Shown: one piece after another, positions 34,830-44,180 of the stretch
Numbering within the stretch: the first letter of the stretch is position 1
Layout: every line of letters begins with the position of its first letter
Source: Cristatella mucedo
Lineage: Eukaryota; Bryozoa; Phylactolaemata; Cristatellidae
Direction of reading: 5' to 3'
Assembly: GCA_009760855.2 (NCBI GenBank)
Contig: WPIO01000006.1
Span: 2,342,501-2,406,500 of the forward strand
DNA length: 64,000 nucleotides
The notes under the pieces: model-generated
The model's database searches: none
Seen by the model: the letters and a program-made list of their open reading frames with translations, nothing else
Told to the model about the DNA's origin: nothing
Program-made: the position numbers and the translations under genes

Positions 34830-35590
34830 TTTCTCAGCTGGAATTTCCACAATACGAGTTCTGCAGCTGCGGCTTTGATTCCACTGCGGGAAAACAGCGC
34901 TTCCTTCGCGTTTGCCAACTGAATTTCATAGCCAAAGACGCGAGCACTCTGACGCTATGGCCTGCGATGGCCCGGGCCAGCAAGCCTCCCTAAATATTTG
35001 AACTGCAATACTGCTGCCATCTCCACAATAGGGCTCGCGTCGAAGCTCTGCTTTTCATTCCACGTCACGTAAAATAGTGTTCCGAATTTACCTTCGCAAT
35101 TAATGCGACCGCGCCTAGGCGTTTTTAGGCTACGGCTTTCAGTGGTCACGGACAGCCAACCTCCCTACACTTTCAAATTTCGTTACCTCTTCCGTGTCCG
35201 AAATTTAATTTTCAGGAACGTTGCTTTTGATACTAAATTGCAGGTAAGAGTGCTCCAGGTTTACTATCCAAATTTAGTGGCGTAGTCCACGAGTGTTCGC
35301 ATGCTACGACCTTCATTGGCTCGGACCAGCCAGCCTCCCTACATTTTCGAACAGCGTACAACCGCCATTTTTACTTTTAGTGTCGTGCAATTTCGGTTGT
35401 GATTCCACACTTTTGAAACAGTGTTTCAGGTTTACCAACTAAATGTCATGCACATGGGGCGTGTGCGTTATCATGCAATTGCCCGGGCCACCGTGCAATC
35501 TCGAACCGAATACAGCTACTATTTCGACAATAGGCGTCGAGAAACTTCGGGTTTCGATTGCATTTTGACCGTGTCCTTGTGCGAAGCCAC
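34830..35590 (+). repeat. SatB array, first locus
   Basis: Four to five diverged units of about 168 bases, recognised by 'gcctccgatggcccgggcc'-like starts near 34960, 35131, 35310 and 35478, each followed by 'agcctccctac' and later by 'gattcca' and 'gtttacc' words. It is the same family as 46.96-48.48 and 63.54-64.0 kb. Confidence 0.75.
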
Positions 35591-36540
35591 TTGGAAGAAT
35601 GGTAGCCGTCAGACGAGGGCCGCTGAGCGGTCGACCTTATGTGTCACGAGCACGTGACCGGCGCTTAGAAGGGCCAGAAGAAGGCCAGAGAGTCAATCGT
35701 GCCTATGCTCAGCCGAGTACGTCAGGCGCCCCAAGCTCGCGACATGCTCGTGACGTGGACAGAACAAAAGGGGTTATCGGCAGCATCGAGCCAAGATAAA
35801 GAGCTACCTGAGCTCGGTGCGCTGGCACTGGCTCTTCTTCGCCCCGAAGCTGGAAAGCTCAGCAAGACGCTAGCATGCGTCAGCGTCAGCTGGTGGTGGT
35901 GAATGTGCACACGTGCCGGCGATGGATGCGGGTAGCCCGTGCCAAGACCAAGACCAAGCGGAGAGCACGGAAAAGAGCACCTGCGGGTGGTGCACCTTGG
36001 TAGCTCAGCCAGAGGTCAGCTTTCGCCTAAGCTGCTGCTGTCATGGGAATGGGTTCTCGCCCTTTGTGTCCGATAAGTTGGCGTTATAGAACCTTCGTAC
36101 TGCAAATAGCGGTAGCCGGTGTTTCTACCCTTACGTTTTATCTTCGACGTGAGCGAGATTTGTGATTAGCTTCTCACCTGGATCTTTCGTATCCTCTTCC
36201 TTATTCAACCACATCGCTAGTTTTATCGACATGTTGTAAGGGCAAACTCCATGAAAATTGTGTGGTTTTATGAGTTTAGTTATCGTCCCGAGCAGCACTG
36301 AACGCCAGCCGACGAGCAGCATCACCAGTTTATTCCGCTACGCACGGAGCAGGGGGAAGCACAACTCTCTTCGCCCCTCTCGCCCACCGGAGTCCCCCGA
36401 CTCCTTTGTCCCAACAATCACTAATAGCACATCCCGACAGCATACCACATCGAGTGTCACAGCCAACTCTTACAACGATCAGGGGCAGTGCCATTAATTA
36501 AGCGAAACCGCCAATCATCTTGGAAGAAACAAGTAAAAGT
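35591..36540. other. No recognised gene
   Basis: Overlapping frames at 35599-35910 on both strands lack recognisable domains. No family match. Confidence 0.5.
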
Positions 36541-36544
36541 ATGA

Positions 36545-36885
36545 TCATAATGCACTTGATAAAGCGCCCTCAAAGAACTGAATCTCTCTCTAGGCGCTTT
36601 ACATTTGCTGCAAAGGGTAATACAATTGAATGGTGAGTAATATCATGCTTGATGAACAACATGAATAACATGGTTAGGGGTGAAATGCATAGGGTCAGCA
36701 TGCAAATGTGGTTAGTGGCAGCATGCACAGTGTCAGCGCATAAGCACGTCAAGGACGAATCACAGGGACCCACTAAATGCTGTCCTAAATAGGTGTGTTT
36801 TTAAGTTCTTTTTTAATGTGGTCAGGTCAGGGGATGTTCTGCCGAAGGTCGGGAGGGAGTTCCAGGCTTTGGGAGCATACGTATA
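36545..36885 (-). mobile_element. LINE-A 3' end
   Basis: The minus strand gives the end of the RT ('PKAWNSLPT'-like), then the whole 3' untranslated region and tail hairpin ('aagcgcctagagagagattc', 'agggcgctttatcaagtgca'). It is strongly 5'-truncated. Confidence 0.85.
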
Positions 36886-37299
36886 GCCTCACTATGATAG
36901 TCCTATTAAAAAAAAAAAAGATTGCCATGTTGAAAGAAGCCTCTGACCTTTGTGGGGAGGCAGGCATACGGTTGGTGTGAGTTTTTGGCCTATCGCTGGC
37001 TAGCCTAATTCCACGAAATATCTCTAGACGATTATCAACCGATAAAACAGGCAATAATCTACTCGGTCCTAAAACGGCTACGGTTTCCAGTAGCCCGGTT
37101 CAGTGTTGTGCCTAAAACCCTTTCACAGCAAGGGAGTATGTAGCTTGGGAGGTGCAGTTATCATCTTTACAGCTAATCACCTTGACCCTCGTGTGACTGG
37201 GTGGCTTAGCCTATGGCCAATGAACGCCTGAAAGCTCAGTTAGGTTGCAGCCGAAGGCATTTTCACTCGGAAATGTCCAAATCAGCCTACTCTCCCGTG

Positions 37300-37445
37300 T
37301 GCAGCGCTGGTTCGACACGGGTTAGGGGCTGGCCCGACCAAAGTCAAAGTGAATGCATTTAAAAGGCTGAGGTGACCATACGTGAAGCGCTGGCATAGAG
37401 ATGAACTTCTCTTGTGGTGCTAAACAGATAAATTATATTTTATTT
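37300..37445 (+). mobile_element. SINE-A copy (subfamily with insertion)
   Basis: Head remnants, the 'gtcaaagtgaatgcattt' insertion, a weak B-box, then 'gtgaagcgctggcatagaga' and 'acttctcttgtggtgcta' with an AT-rich end. Confidence 0.65.
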
Positions 37446-37734
37446 ATTTTATTGATTGATTCTTGTAGAACAGCTGGCTCATCGTGCATTTATCACGGCA
37501 CCATTTGAATAACCCGGTTACCCGGATGACCGACGTACAGCTTTTCCTAGCTAGCCTTCTGCTAATTGAAAGGTAGCGGGCAACACTCGCTGCCCCACTA
37601 CCTAATATATGCCCCTTCCTATCGTGGGAGCACAGACCGAAAAATGGAAACAAAAGTAACTGAATGTAAAGGCAAATTATCGCGCCGCGTTTGACCCGTT
37701 GGTTAAGATGCTACTCTCTGACGACTGAGTGCAA

Positions 37735-37912
37735 AATGAATGCTTGCCTTTCAGACATTCGTTGGCAGAATCCCCTTTAACTTAAAGACGATCAAACGGA
37801 ACTGCCTCTTGTAGGACACCCCAAGTGTGTGGCTGGACTAAAAGACTGTGCTCTTCCCATGGGCGACGCAGTTGTGCGACGGTAGACGGGTGCTCGGAAT
37901 TTAGGTGGCGAA
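37735..37912 (+). mobile_element. LINE-B RT fragment
   Basis: Ordered remnants of 'ACL.D.SLAE', 'LNLKTIKRNCLLQDTP'-like and 'LPMGDAVVR' blocks that match 29860-30030. Several indels. Confidence 0.6.
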
Positions 37913-37974
37913 ATGATGCCGTTACGATACCAAGTCCACGAACGCTCCCCGCAAACGCGGGAAGCGTGAGCCAA

Positions 37975-38110
37975 AGCTTTAGTATTAATTTAATACCGTA
38001 TTTAAATACGTTAAATCGTTTTATGTAGTATTAATTAATTGCTAATAAATTTAAATATAAATTTAGTATTCATTAATTATTAATTTATTATTAACCATAG
38101 TATTAATACC
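37975..38110. other. AT-rich island
   Basis: About 135 bases of almost pure A/T built from 'attaat' and 'taaatt' words, with a perfect 14-base palindrome at 37997-38010 (cgtatttaaatacg). Function unknown. Confidence 0.7.
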
Positions 38111-38114
38111 TTTA

Positions 38115-39950
38115 AGAAGCGAAGGAAGGAATAAGGAAGCGTCGCCTACGCGGCGACTGGACTGCGTGCTTCGTGCGAGAGAAAAAGCGCGGGATTGAGC
38201 GGCTCGGAAGAAAACGATTGGTTGCGCTGCAAAGTGGACGCAGGTGACGACGAAAGCTGCAAAGTGGACGCAGGCGACGACGTCGGACGAGATGGAGCCG
38301 ACGGAAATTCATGCGTTGCCGAAGGTTTGCTCGCCACCCGTTCGATTGGTCTGTCCTCGACGTCCGAAACGTTCACTCGGCGGCCAGCTACGTTGACAGG
38401 AGAAATGCTTTTCCGCCCGTTCGAGCGCAACGCGCGCGGGCCGTCGGGTCGTCGGGCGCCCGAAGAAGCGGCGGCGCCTAAGTCGTGGCGCACACGACGA
38501 CCTTGGCGCAACGCTGCAGGTCGTCGGGGACGCAAGATGGAAGAACGGCGGCACCTCGAGGCGGTAGTGCGGCTCGAGGGCTGCGCATGCGCTCGACAAT
38601 CGTCGTGACGTAGGTAGGGTGACGTCTTTGCTCTCGGCCGTTGCCTCGACGGCACTGAAGAAAGCGTTGGGCAAACGCATCGGTCTCCCCGAACGCTAGC
38701 TTCAACGATGAGTGGCCGACATCGCCTTTTTCAGAAGTGCGGATTCCGAGGTGCACGAGGGACAGCGTCCTGCACCAAGAAGATAGCCGAATGCTAGTCA
38801 TGAGTGCTGCTTTGGGCGCCGGTGTGGCGCTCTACAGTGTCTTTAGCGGCCGTGTGGTATGCAGTAGTAAAGATATGCCGTATTCCCAAAGCCTTCATGA
38901 GTTCAAGCCACAGGAACGACTTGGATTGTCTTCCGCGGTCAGCGGCGCGGGGACGCCGTAGCGTGATATCCAACCTCAACAAACGCTTGTGCGACGGTGG
39001 ACGAAGAAATTTCGGCTAAAGGAAAACACTTCGTGTTGGCCAGTTCGTCTAACGGTCGACAACCTTGAGTAAATACGTGATGCCATCGGAGTGCGGTAGT
39101 GGTCATATGAGGTTGACGTGAATATGGCTGAATCGACGTGACTGGGTGGGAAACTGCCCGACTGGCGTCGAAACGTACCGAGCTACTTTGGCATGCGATG
39201 CAGGTTCGTGCCCAAGAGTGAACGTCGGAATTTATATTAGGTCATAGAACCGCGAAGCGATCAGGCGCCAGTGCAGCACGGCTCGATCTTCCGGGGTGTG
39301 CACAGTTCGTCGAAGATTCGTCGGCAGAAGCCGGCAGGCACGTATGAGCGATCATGGCAAGTACGGTGGTCGCATAAAATGGTTCCCACCGACAGGGACC
39401 GTTGAAGGTGTAGGAAAGCGAGGATTTCCGACTCCTTCGCGGCGGTGAGCTCGCAGTGAACGACGATAGGACGGTCGTCTGAATTGAAAGTAGCGTCAGC
39501 TCGCGAAAGCGCGTCGGCGACACAATTATCTGCACACTCTAAGTAACGGATGTCGATGAACTCTTAAGACGAAAGCGAAATTTCGCTGCTGTCAATGTGT
39601 GAAGCGGTCGGAGGATGAAACGGTCTGTGTATGCGATCAGAGGGGGACGACGGTCGGTAAGCGCCGAGAAAGCGCGGCCTTCCTCAAAGTAGCGGAGATT
39701 TCGGATCGCAAAATAAATCGCGAGAAGCTCTTGGTCAAAAGTATAGAAGCAAATTTCTGCGGGTTGCAGTGCGCGAGATAAGAAGGCCAGCAGTTTCCAC
39801 GCACGTTCCATTGGCAACTTCGGAGCGGCGTCGAATTCAGCGGATGCACCAAAGGTGAAGGTGGCCTCGATGAAGATCGGCGCGCCTGGCACCTGGCGGC
39901 CGAGCAGTAACCTGCGGAAATCCAAAAGCTTCCGCCTTTGGTCCATTGCT
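38115..39950 (-). pseudogene. Decayed Ty3/gypsy-type pol (RNase H to integrase)
   Basis: Minus-strand pieces in the correct order for an LTR-retrotransposon polyprotein. At 39979..39539 is an RNase H block ('LAFLSRALQPAE', 'TFDQELLAIYFAIRNLRYF'). At 39535..39240 is a linker with frameshifts. At 38982..38794 is integrase core sequence ('TADRGRQSKSFLWLELMKAL', 'TTAYHTAAKDTVERHTG'). At 38801..38478 is a further segment ('LSLVHLGIRTSEKGDVGHSS'). At about 38655..38150 is the post-integrase tail ('RPDGPRALRSNGRKS'). Stops and frameshifts separate them. Reverse transcriptase should lie above 39950, but a LINE-B takes its place. No LTR is recognised. It is inactive. Confidence 0.8.
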
Positions 39951-41035
39951 GCTCTCAATTTATACTCTACCTCTGGCACACGTGACTCGTGCCCACGAAA
40001 TCGGTTATCACTTTTATGCTGACAATAATCAGCTATATTTGTCGTTTAAACCATCTGAATCTGCTGCAGCGACTGATAAGATGACTGCCAGATTGCAGGC
40101 ATTTCATCCTGGAGATTGGCAAATTTTCTTAAATTGAACAACGAAAAACAGAACTGCTACTCACCGGACATCCCTGAGTGTGGATGGACCAGAAGACTTG
40201 CCCTTCAAATGGGTCATGTTGCTGTTGTGCCACAGTCACATTGGGCTTATATTGTAGGTGTCGTATTTGATTGCAGGCTAAATTTGAAAGTTTCGTTAAG
40301 AAGACTGCTTCCACAGATAGCCACCACATTCAATCGCTATTTAAGATTAAGGACTGTCTACCACGGTGGCCTGCAAACAATTAAACTAGCTCCCTGGTTT
40401 TGTCTCGGCTAGATTTTTGCTATTTCCTTTCGGCTGGGCTACTGAAAAAAGCCATTGGGTAACTGCAGCTGGCGATGAATATGGCTGTAAGGCTAGTTTA
40501 ATAATCCCAGAGGTTATACTGCGTGTTTTTTTCTAAAAGACCTTGGATGGTTGCCAGATGATAAACGGATTCAGAGTAAAGTTCTGACGCTTATCCACAA
40601 GGCTTGTATCCTTCACACTTTCCTGAACTGCAGGACCAGTGTCAACCTCCTCATGCCCTCTATCGACAATAAATTCCTCCGCTCCACTCCTCCGCTTAAC
40701 GTCCGTTGGCGGCAGAAGTTTTTTCTCTGCAGATCCGAGACCGTGGAACTCACTTCCACAATTCCTATACAATAACATCACTCTTTTGCTACCGAAATGG
40801 CACCTCCTTTCCAGCCGTCCTGAGGTGCTACTTCCGTGTTACTCATTACCTCAACTGCTCTCCTGACTCTGCTGTGCTTCTCACTTTCTCTTTCTTGCGT
40901 TACATGAAATCCGTGGGCTTCTAAATGTGTAGCGGAAGCCGCTTTCGCTTTGGGGGCGCTATAGAAAACTCTCATGCGAAACACCCGTTAGTCTATGCGG
41001 ATTTCTGGAGTTCTAGACGGAGATACATATTATAA
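39951..41035 (+). mobile_element. LINE-B RT to 3' end (decayed)
   Basis: Starts within the palm ('LSIYTLPLAHV', 'GYHFYADNNQLYLSFKPSES', where the catalytic pair reads Asp-Asn) and runs through 'HHIQSLFKIKDCLPRW'-like, 'MNMAVRLV' and 'LRSTPPLNVRWRQK' to the 'CYFRVTHYLNCSPDSAVLL' C-terminus and the 3' tail. It truncates the gypsy pol. Its 3' half is also present at 60.5-61.2 kb as part of the segmental duplication. Confidence 0.8.
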
Positions 41036-41602
41036 CACCACGACAACCTGCATCAATCTTGTGAGACAAACTGTGGTGGCCATGCCGACATGTATGGTTC
41101 GACGAAAGCTTAGAGCTAAGCCTGCACTTGCAAATCGGAAGGCAAAGTGGCGAAGTGGCCGCCGCCCCCCCCCCCCCCGCAGCGCCCTGCCGCTTCAACT
41201 CGACGCAACCAGCTTCCGAGCCGATCTCCATAGCGAGCCGGTCTCCGTAGCGCAGGTCTCGCTGATCAACTCAGCGGGCACGCACCACCGACACGTCATA
41301 GGCCGGCATTGCCGGCACTGCTGCACTCCCAAATGTCGCAGTGTGCTGGGCTACGCTGTCGTCAGTACATCCGCCAGATTCCCTCAAAGCGCGGCAATGC
41401 TGCCGCACTAGCAAGCGGCGATGCGATTTCAGCGAAGATGCAACAGCCGTAGAGTGTTCTGGCAGCAGCAACGCAATATCCTCATCTGACGCTCAACGCG
41501 GCACCAGTGCAGAGCCGCTCTCAGCTCCGCGTCCTCGTCGGGCCCGCACTCCATTTGTGCCGGGTCTCCTAGTCCCGCCTCCTACCGCCCTCAAACAGAG
41601 CC

Positions 41603-41768
41603 GTAATGGCTCACTGGGTAAGGCGGTTGCTTGTCACGACCTCGGCCCCGAGGTCGTGGGTTCGAATCCTGTGGTGGCCGATCCTGTATCGCCGCTGCAA
41701 GCGGTGGCGATAGCCGTTAAGGCTCTTCGGTCGCTATGCAAAAGGAGGCTGTTAAATCAGCTTGTATT
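41603..41768 (+). mobile_element. SINE-B copy with a paralogous empty site
   Basis: The best-preserved SINE-B. Its tRNA-like head is 'atggctcactgggtaaggcg', with a possible anticodon arm, a paired long variable arm (tcgg/ccga) as in class-II (Leu/Ser) tRNAs, and B-box 'gtgggttcgaatcc'. The tRNA-unrelated body ends 'gaggctgttaaatcagc'. In the duplicated segment at 62212 the flanking sequence continues without it. It is a SINE and not a tRNA gene, because the acceptor stem does not pair. Confidence 0.9.
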
Positions 41769-41772
41769 TATT
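41767..41772 (-). promoter_or_regulatory. Candidate poly(A) signal of the sulfotransferase gene
   Basis: AATAAA on the minus strand, about 150 bases after the stop codon, at the downstream junction of the SINE-B. It is the first AATAAA after the stop. The paralogous copy has a different AATAAA at 62291..62286. Confidence 0.4.
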
Positions 41773-41920
41773 AAGTGGCCCGTCGAAGACGGACCGGAAA
41801 CCGCACAGGGCTGAGGTTTCGCAGGCCTTCCTTCGCCCAAGCCGAAGCAACGAGAGCTCTCTTCTCTCTTCGTTTGGAGGGGACGTCACGCGCTATGCGA
41901 AAGTCGGGCGGAGCTTGGCT

Positions 41921-42174
41921 TCAGGAGTCTAGCGGGTGTGCTGCGTAGCCATACAGCATTGCATCCGCCTTGTATATGTCGACGAGCCGCTCGAGCACGC
42001 GACTGCTCAGCGACTCGTAGTTCTTATCGTAGGTCAGCTGCGTCGTGTTCGACTTTTCCGACTTCCGGCGCTTGACCGAGTTTATCGCTTTCCAGTATTC
42101 GTCGACTGTCGAGGTTCGCGGAAGGACGGCCTTGAACAGATAGTTCAAGTCGTCTCCAAACGTTTCGAGCGTCG
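41921..42174 (-). CDS. Carbohydrate sulfotransferase, last exon
   Basis: The final 84 codons (the first is split) of the sulfotransferase whose main exon is 53272..52336. The acceptor 'ttgtcgttgcag' ends at 42175, and the exon starts in phase 1, matching the upstream donor. Joined, the boundary reads 'YTYIATLETFGDDL', which aligns with the family's 'Y.FVG..ETLEED' block. The exon ends 'RVLERLVDIYKADAMLYGY' and a stop at 41921, matching the C-terminal 'YxxDFxMFxY' region of HNK-1-type sulfotransferases. A near-copy at 62647..62394 differs at about 7 of 83 residues. The unspliced frame can be read back to 42148 from an internal ATG, but that Met is inside the conserved block and is not the start. 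Confidence 0.85.
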
Positions 42175-42496
42175 CTGCAACGACAAACGAGCGCCAGGTG
42201 ATTTCGTGTACTGGAAAGCTTAAATGAAACTCTAAAAGCGCGGGGAGTTGCTTTGGGTTCCATAATCTCCGAGCGAGTGCGAGTACATGAGTGTGCCGAT
42301 GCTCGCTGATTGGAGCCGGAACGCAGCCGGAACCCTACTACAGAACGCTTCATCGAGTCAGAACGGGTGTGTGCATCCTGTTGTAGAGCCGCGCTGGCTT
42401 TGGCTTAATTTTAGTGCAAGCAAGAACTGTTCGGCGAGCAAACACTGCTTTGTCCAGGAGCAGTGAGCCAGAGATGAGTGCCAGTGTGGTGAGAGA

Positions 42497-42720
42497 GTGT
42501 TGGGTCTGCTGTACCGCGATAGCCTACTACTCGGCGGAACTCAAAGTAGAAGAACAGCAGACCCAATAATACGCTTTATAGCATTCTCCGGGCCAGGATC
42601 GGCCATGACGGTCTGGAGGTTTCTCGCGACCTCATGTGTACATTAATATACTGCCTGCCGTATTGTCGGCTCGATCTTTTGCTGTGCGCGACTGCCCGCA
42701 CAAATTCAACAGAGAGCAAG
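42497..42720 (+). repeat. Dispersed repeat starting 'gttgggtctgctgtaccgcg', copy 2
   Basis: Matches 6718-6905 in order. It contains a perfect 13-base inverted repeat at 42500-42512 and 42554-42566 with a 41-base loop. The TG start and end near 'cacaaattcaaca' would fit a solo LTR. The class is not proven. Confidence 0.5.
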
Positions 42721-43251
<531 letters not shown>

Positions 43252-43423
43252 TTCGGCTTTGTTTCAACGCCGTCGCGGGTATCTGCAGGACTCGTTTCTT
43301 TGAAAGCGAGGGAGGAGGGGGGCTGTTCGCCGGCGATTGATGGGACAGGATGAGACAGCGCTAGGATTCGGTGGACGCCACCGAATACGGTCGTATCGAG
43401 CCCGAGCTTGCATTTTGTGTTTC

Positions 43424-43424
<1 letters not shown>

Positions 43425-43480
<56 letters not shown>
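43425..43480. repeat. (TG)n microsatellite
   Basis: Uninterrupted TG, 56 bases. Confidence 0.97.
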
Positions 43481-43481
<1 letters not shown>

Positions 43482-43527
43482 ACTCGTACGTGGTCTTGGC
43501 ATACGGAGCTCCTCGTCTTATTTGGGT

Positions 43528-43615
43528 CGTTCCCCACAATAGACGTAGGTAAGCAATAGATGTAGCATATTTCCCCCAATAGACGTAGCATAGTTCCCCA
43601 CAATAGACGTAGCAT
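43528..43615. repeat. Short tandem repeat, ~23-27-bp unit
   Basis: Four imperfect units of 'ttccccacaatagacgtagc' type between 43528 and 43615. An AATAAA at 43727 and a GC-rich stretch follow downstream. The origin is unclear. Confidence 0.75.
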
Positions 43616-43989
43616 AAGTGCGGCGACGTATTTCCCCCGCACGAGTGCTTGTGCTGTTGAGAGCCTGTGAGGAGTGTGGATGCTAAAACTGAGAGCAGCG
43701 ACGCGCAGCGACGTTTTTCGCTTGCGAATAAAGCTCAGCAAAATCCCCTATTTGTGCGCGTCTCTACCTACTTCCCGCCGCGGGCTTCCGACGCCCTTTA
43801 GTGACGGTAAGTAAGTAAGTCGGCGCCAGGAAAACTCGTTTCGTGGCGGCCTACTTATTGCGTGTAGACGCGCACCGAACCGCATTCGGCAGTAGGTCGC
43901 ACCGCTCGGTAAGCGGCAGGTTACGCCTACTCCGCCTAGCCTTCGACCTTACATACAGAAGCTCTTGTGTGAGCATGCAGCCGCTAGAC

Positions 43990-44180
43990 CAAACGCGCCG
44001 AGGCTTCACCAAAGGAAGGCGGTGGCGAGCGGAGGCGCTCGAGCGGCACTGGCATTGCACCGGATGTAGGTGCTCGATTGTGCAGCCAGGAAGACCGGTG
44101 TGCAGTGAGCTGCAGAAGTCGAGAGAGGATGTCACAAACTCACGAACCAATTCGGACGTGGTTTATCCCTGTCTAAGGGG
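43990..44180 (-). mobile_element. Old LINE-A fragment, part of the duplicated segment
   Basis: The minus strand reads 'MVREFVTSSLDFCSSLHTGLP', the LINE-A 'LVHAFVTSRLDFCNSLLTGLP' block with substitutions. It is colinear with 62905-63070. In this copy about 1.6 kb of extra sequence lies before it and about 2 kb after it. Confidence 0.7.

Larger units (their letters stand above)
40300..42390. repeat. Segmental duplication, copy 1 (proximal block)
   Basis: Colinear with 60500-62850: LINE-B end, then the 'gacaaactgtggtggccatg' segment, the 'ctcaacgcggcaccag' segment, the sulfotransferase last exon and its upstream intron. Copy 1 alone has the SINE-B at 41603-41765. Copy 2 alone has extra sequence at about 61320-61780. 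Confidence 0.85.

Noticed and set aside
41603-41685. Possible tRNA-Leu gene
   Set aside because: The acceptor-stem ends do not pair, and the sequence continues into a body shared with three other copies, so it is a SINE.
43615-43840. LTR end with AATAAA and primer-binding-like 'ggcgcc'
   Set aside because: No matching second LTR and no pol nearby in the right orientation.
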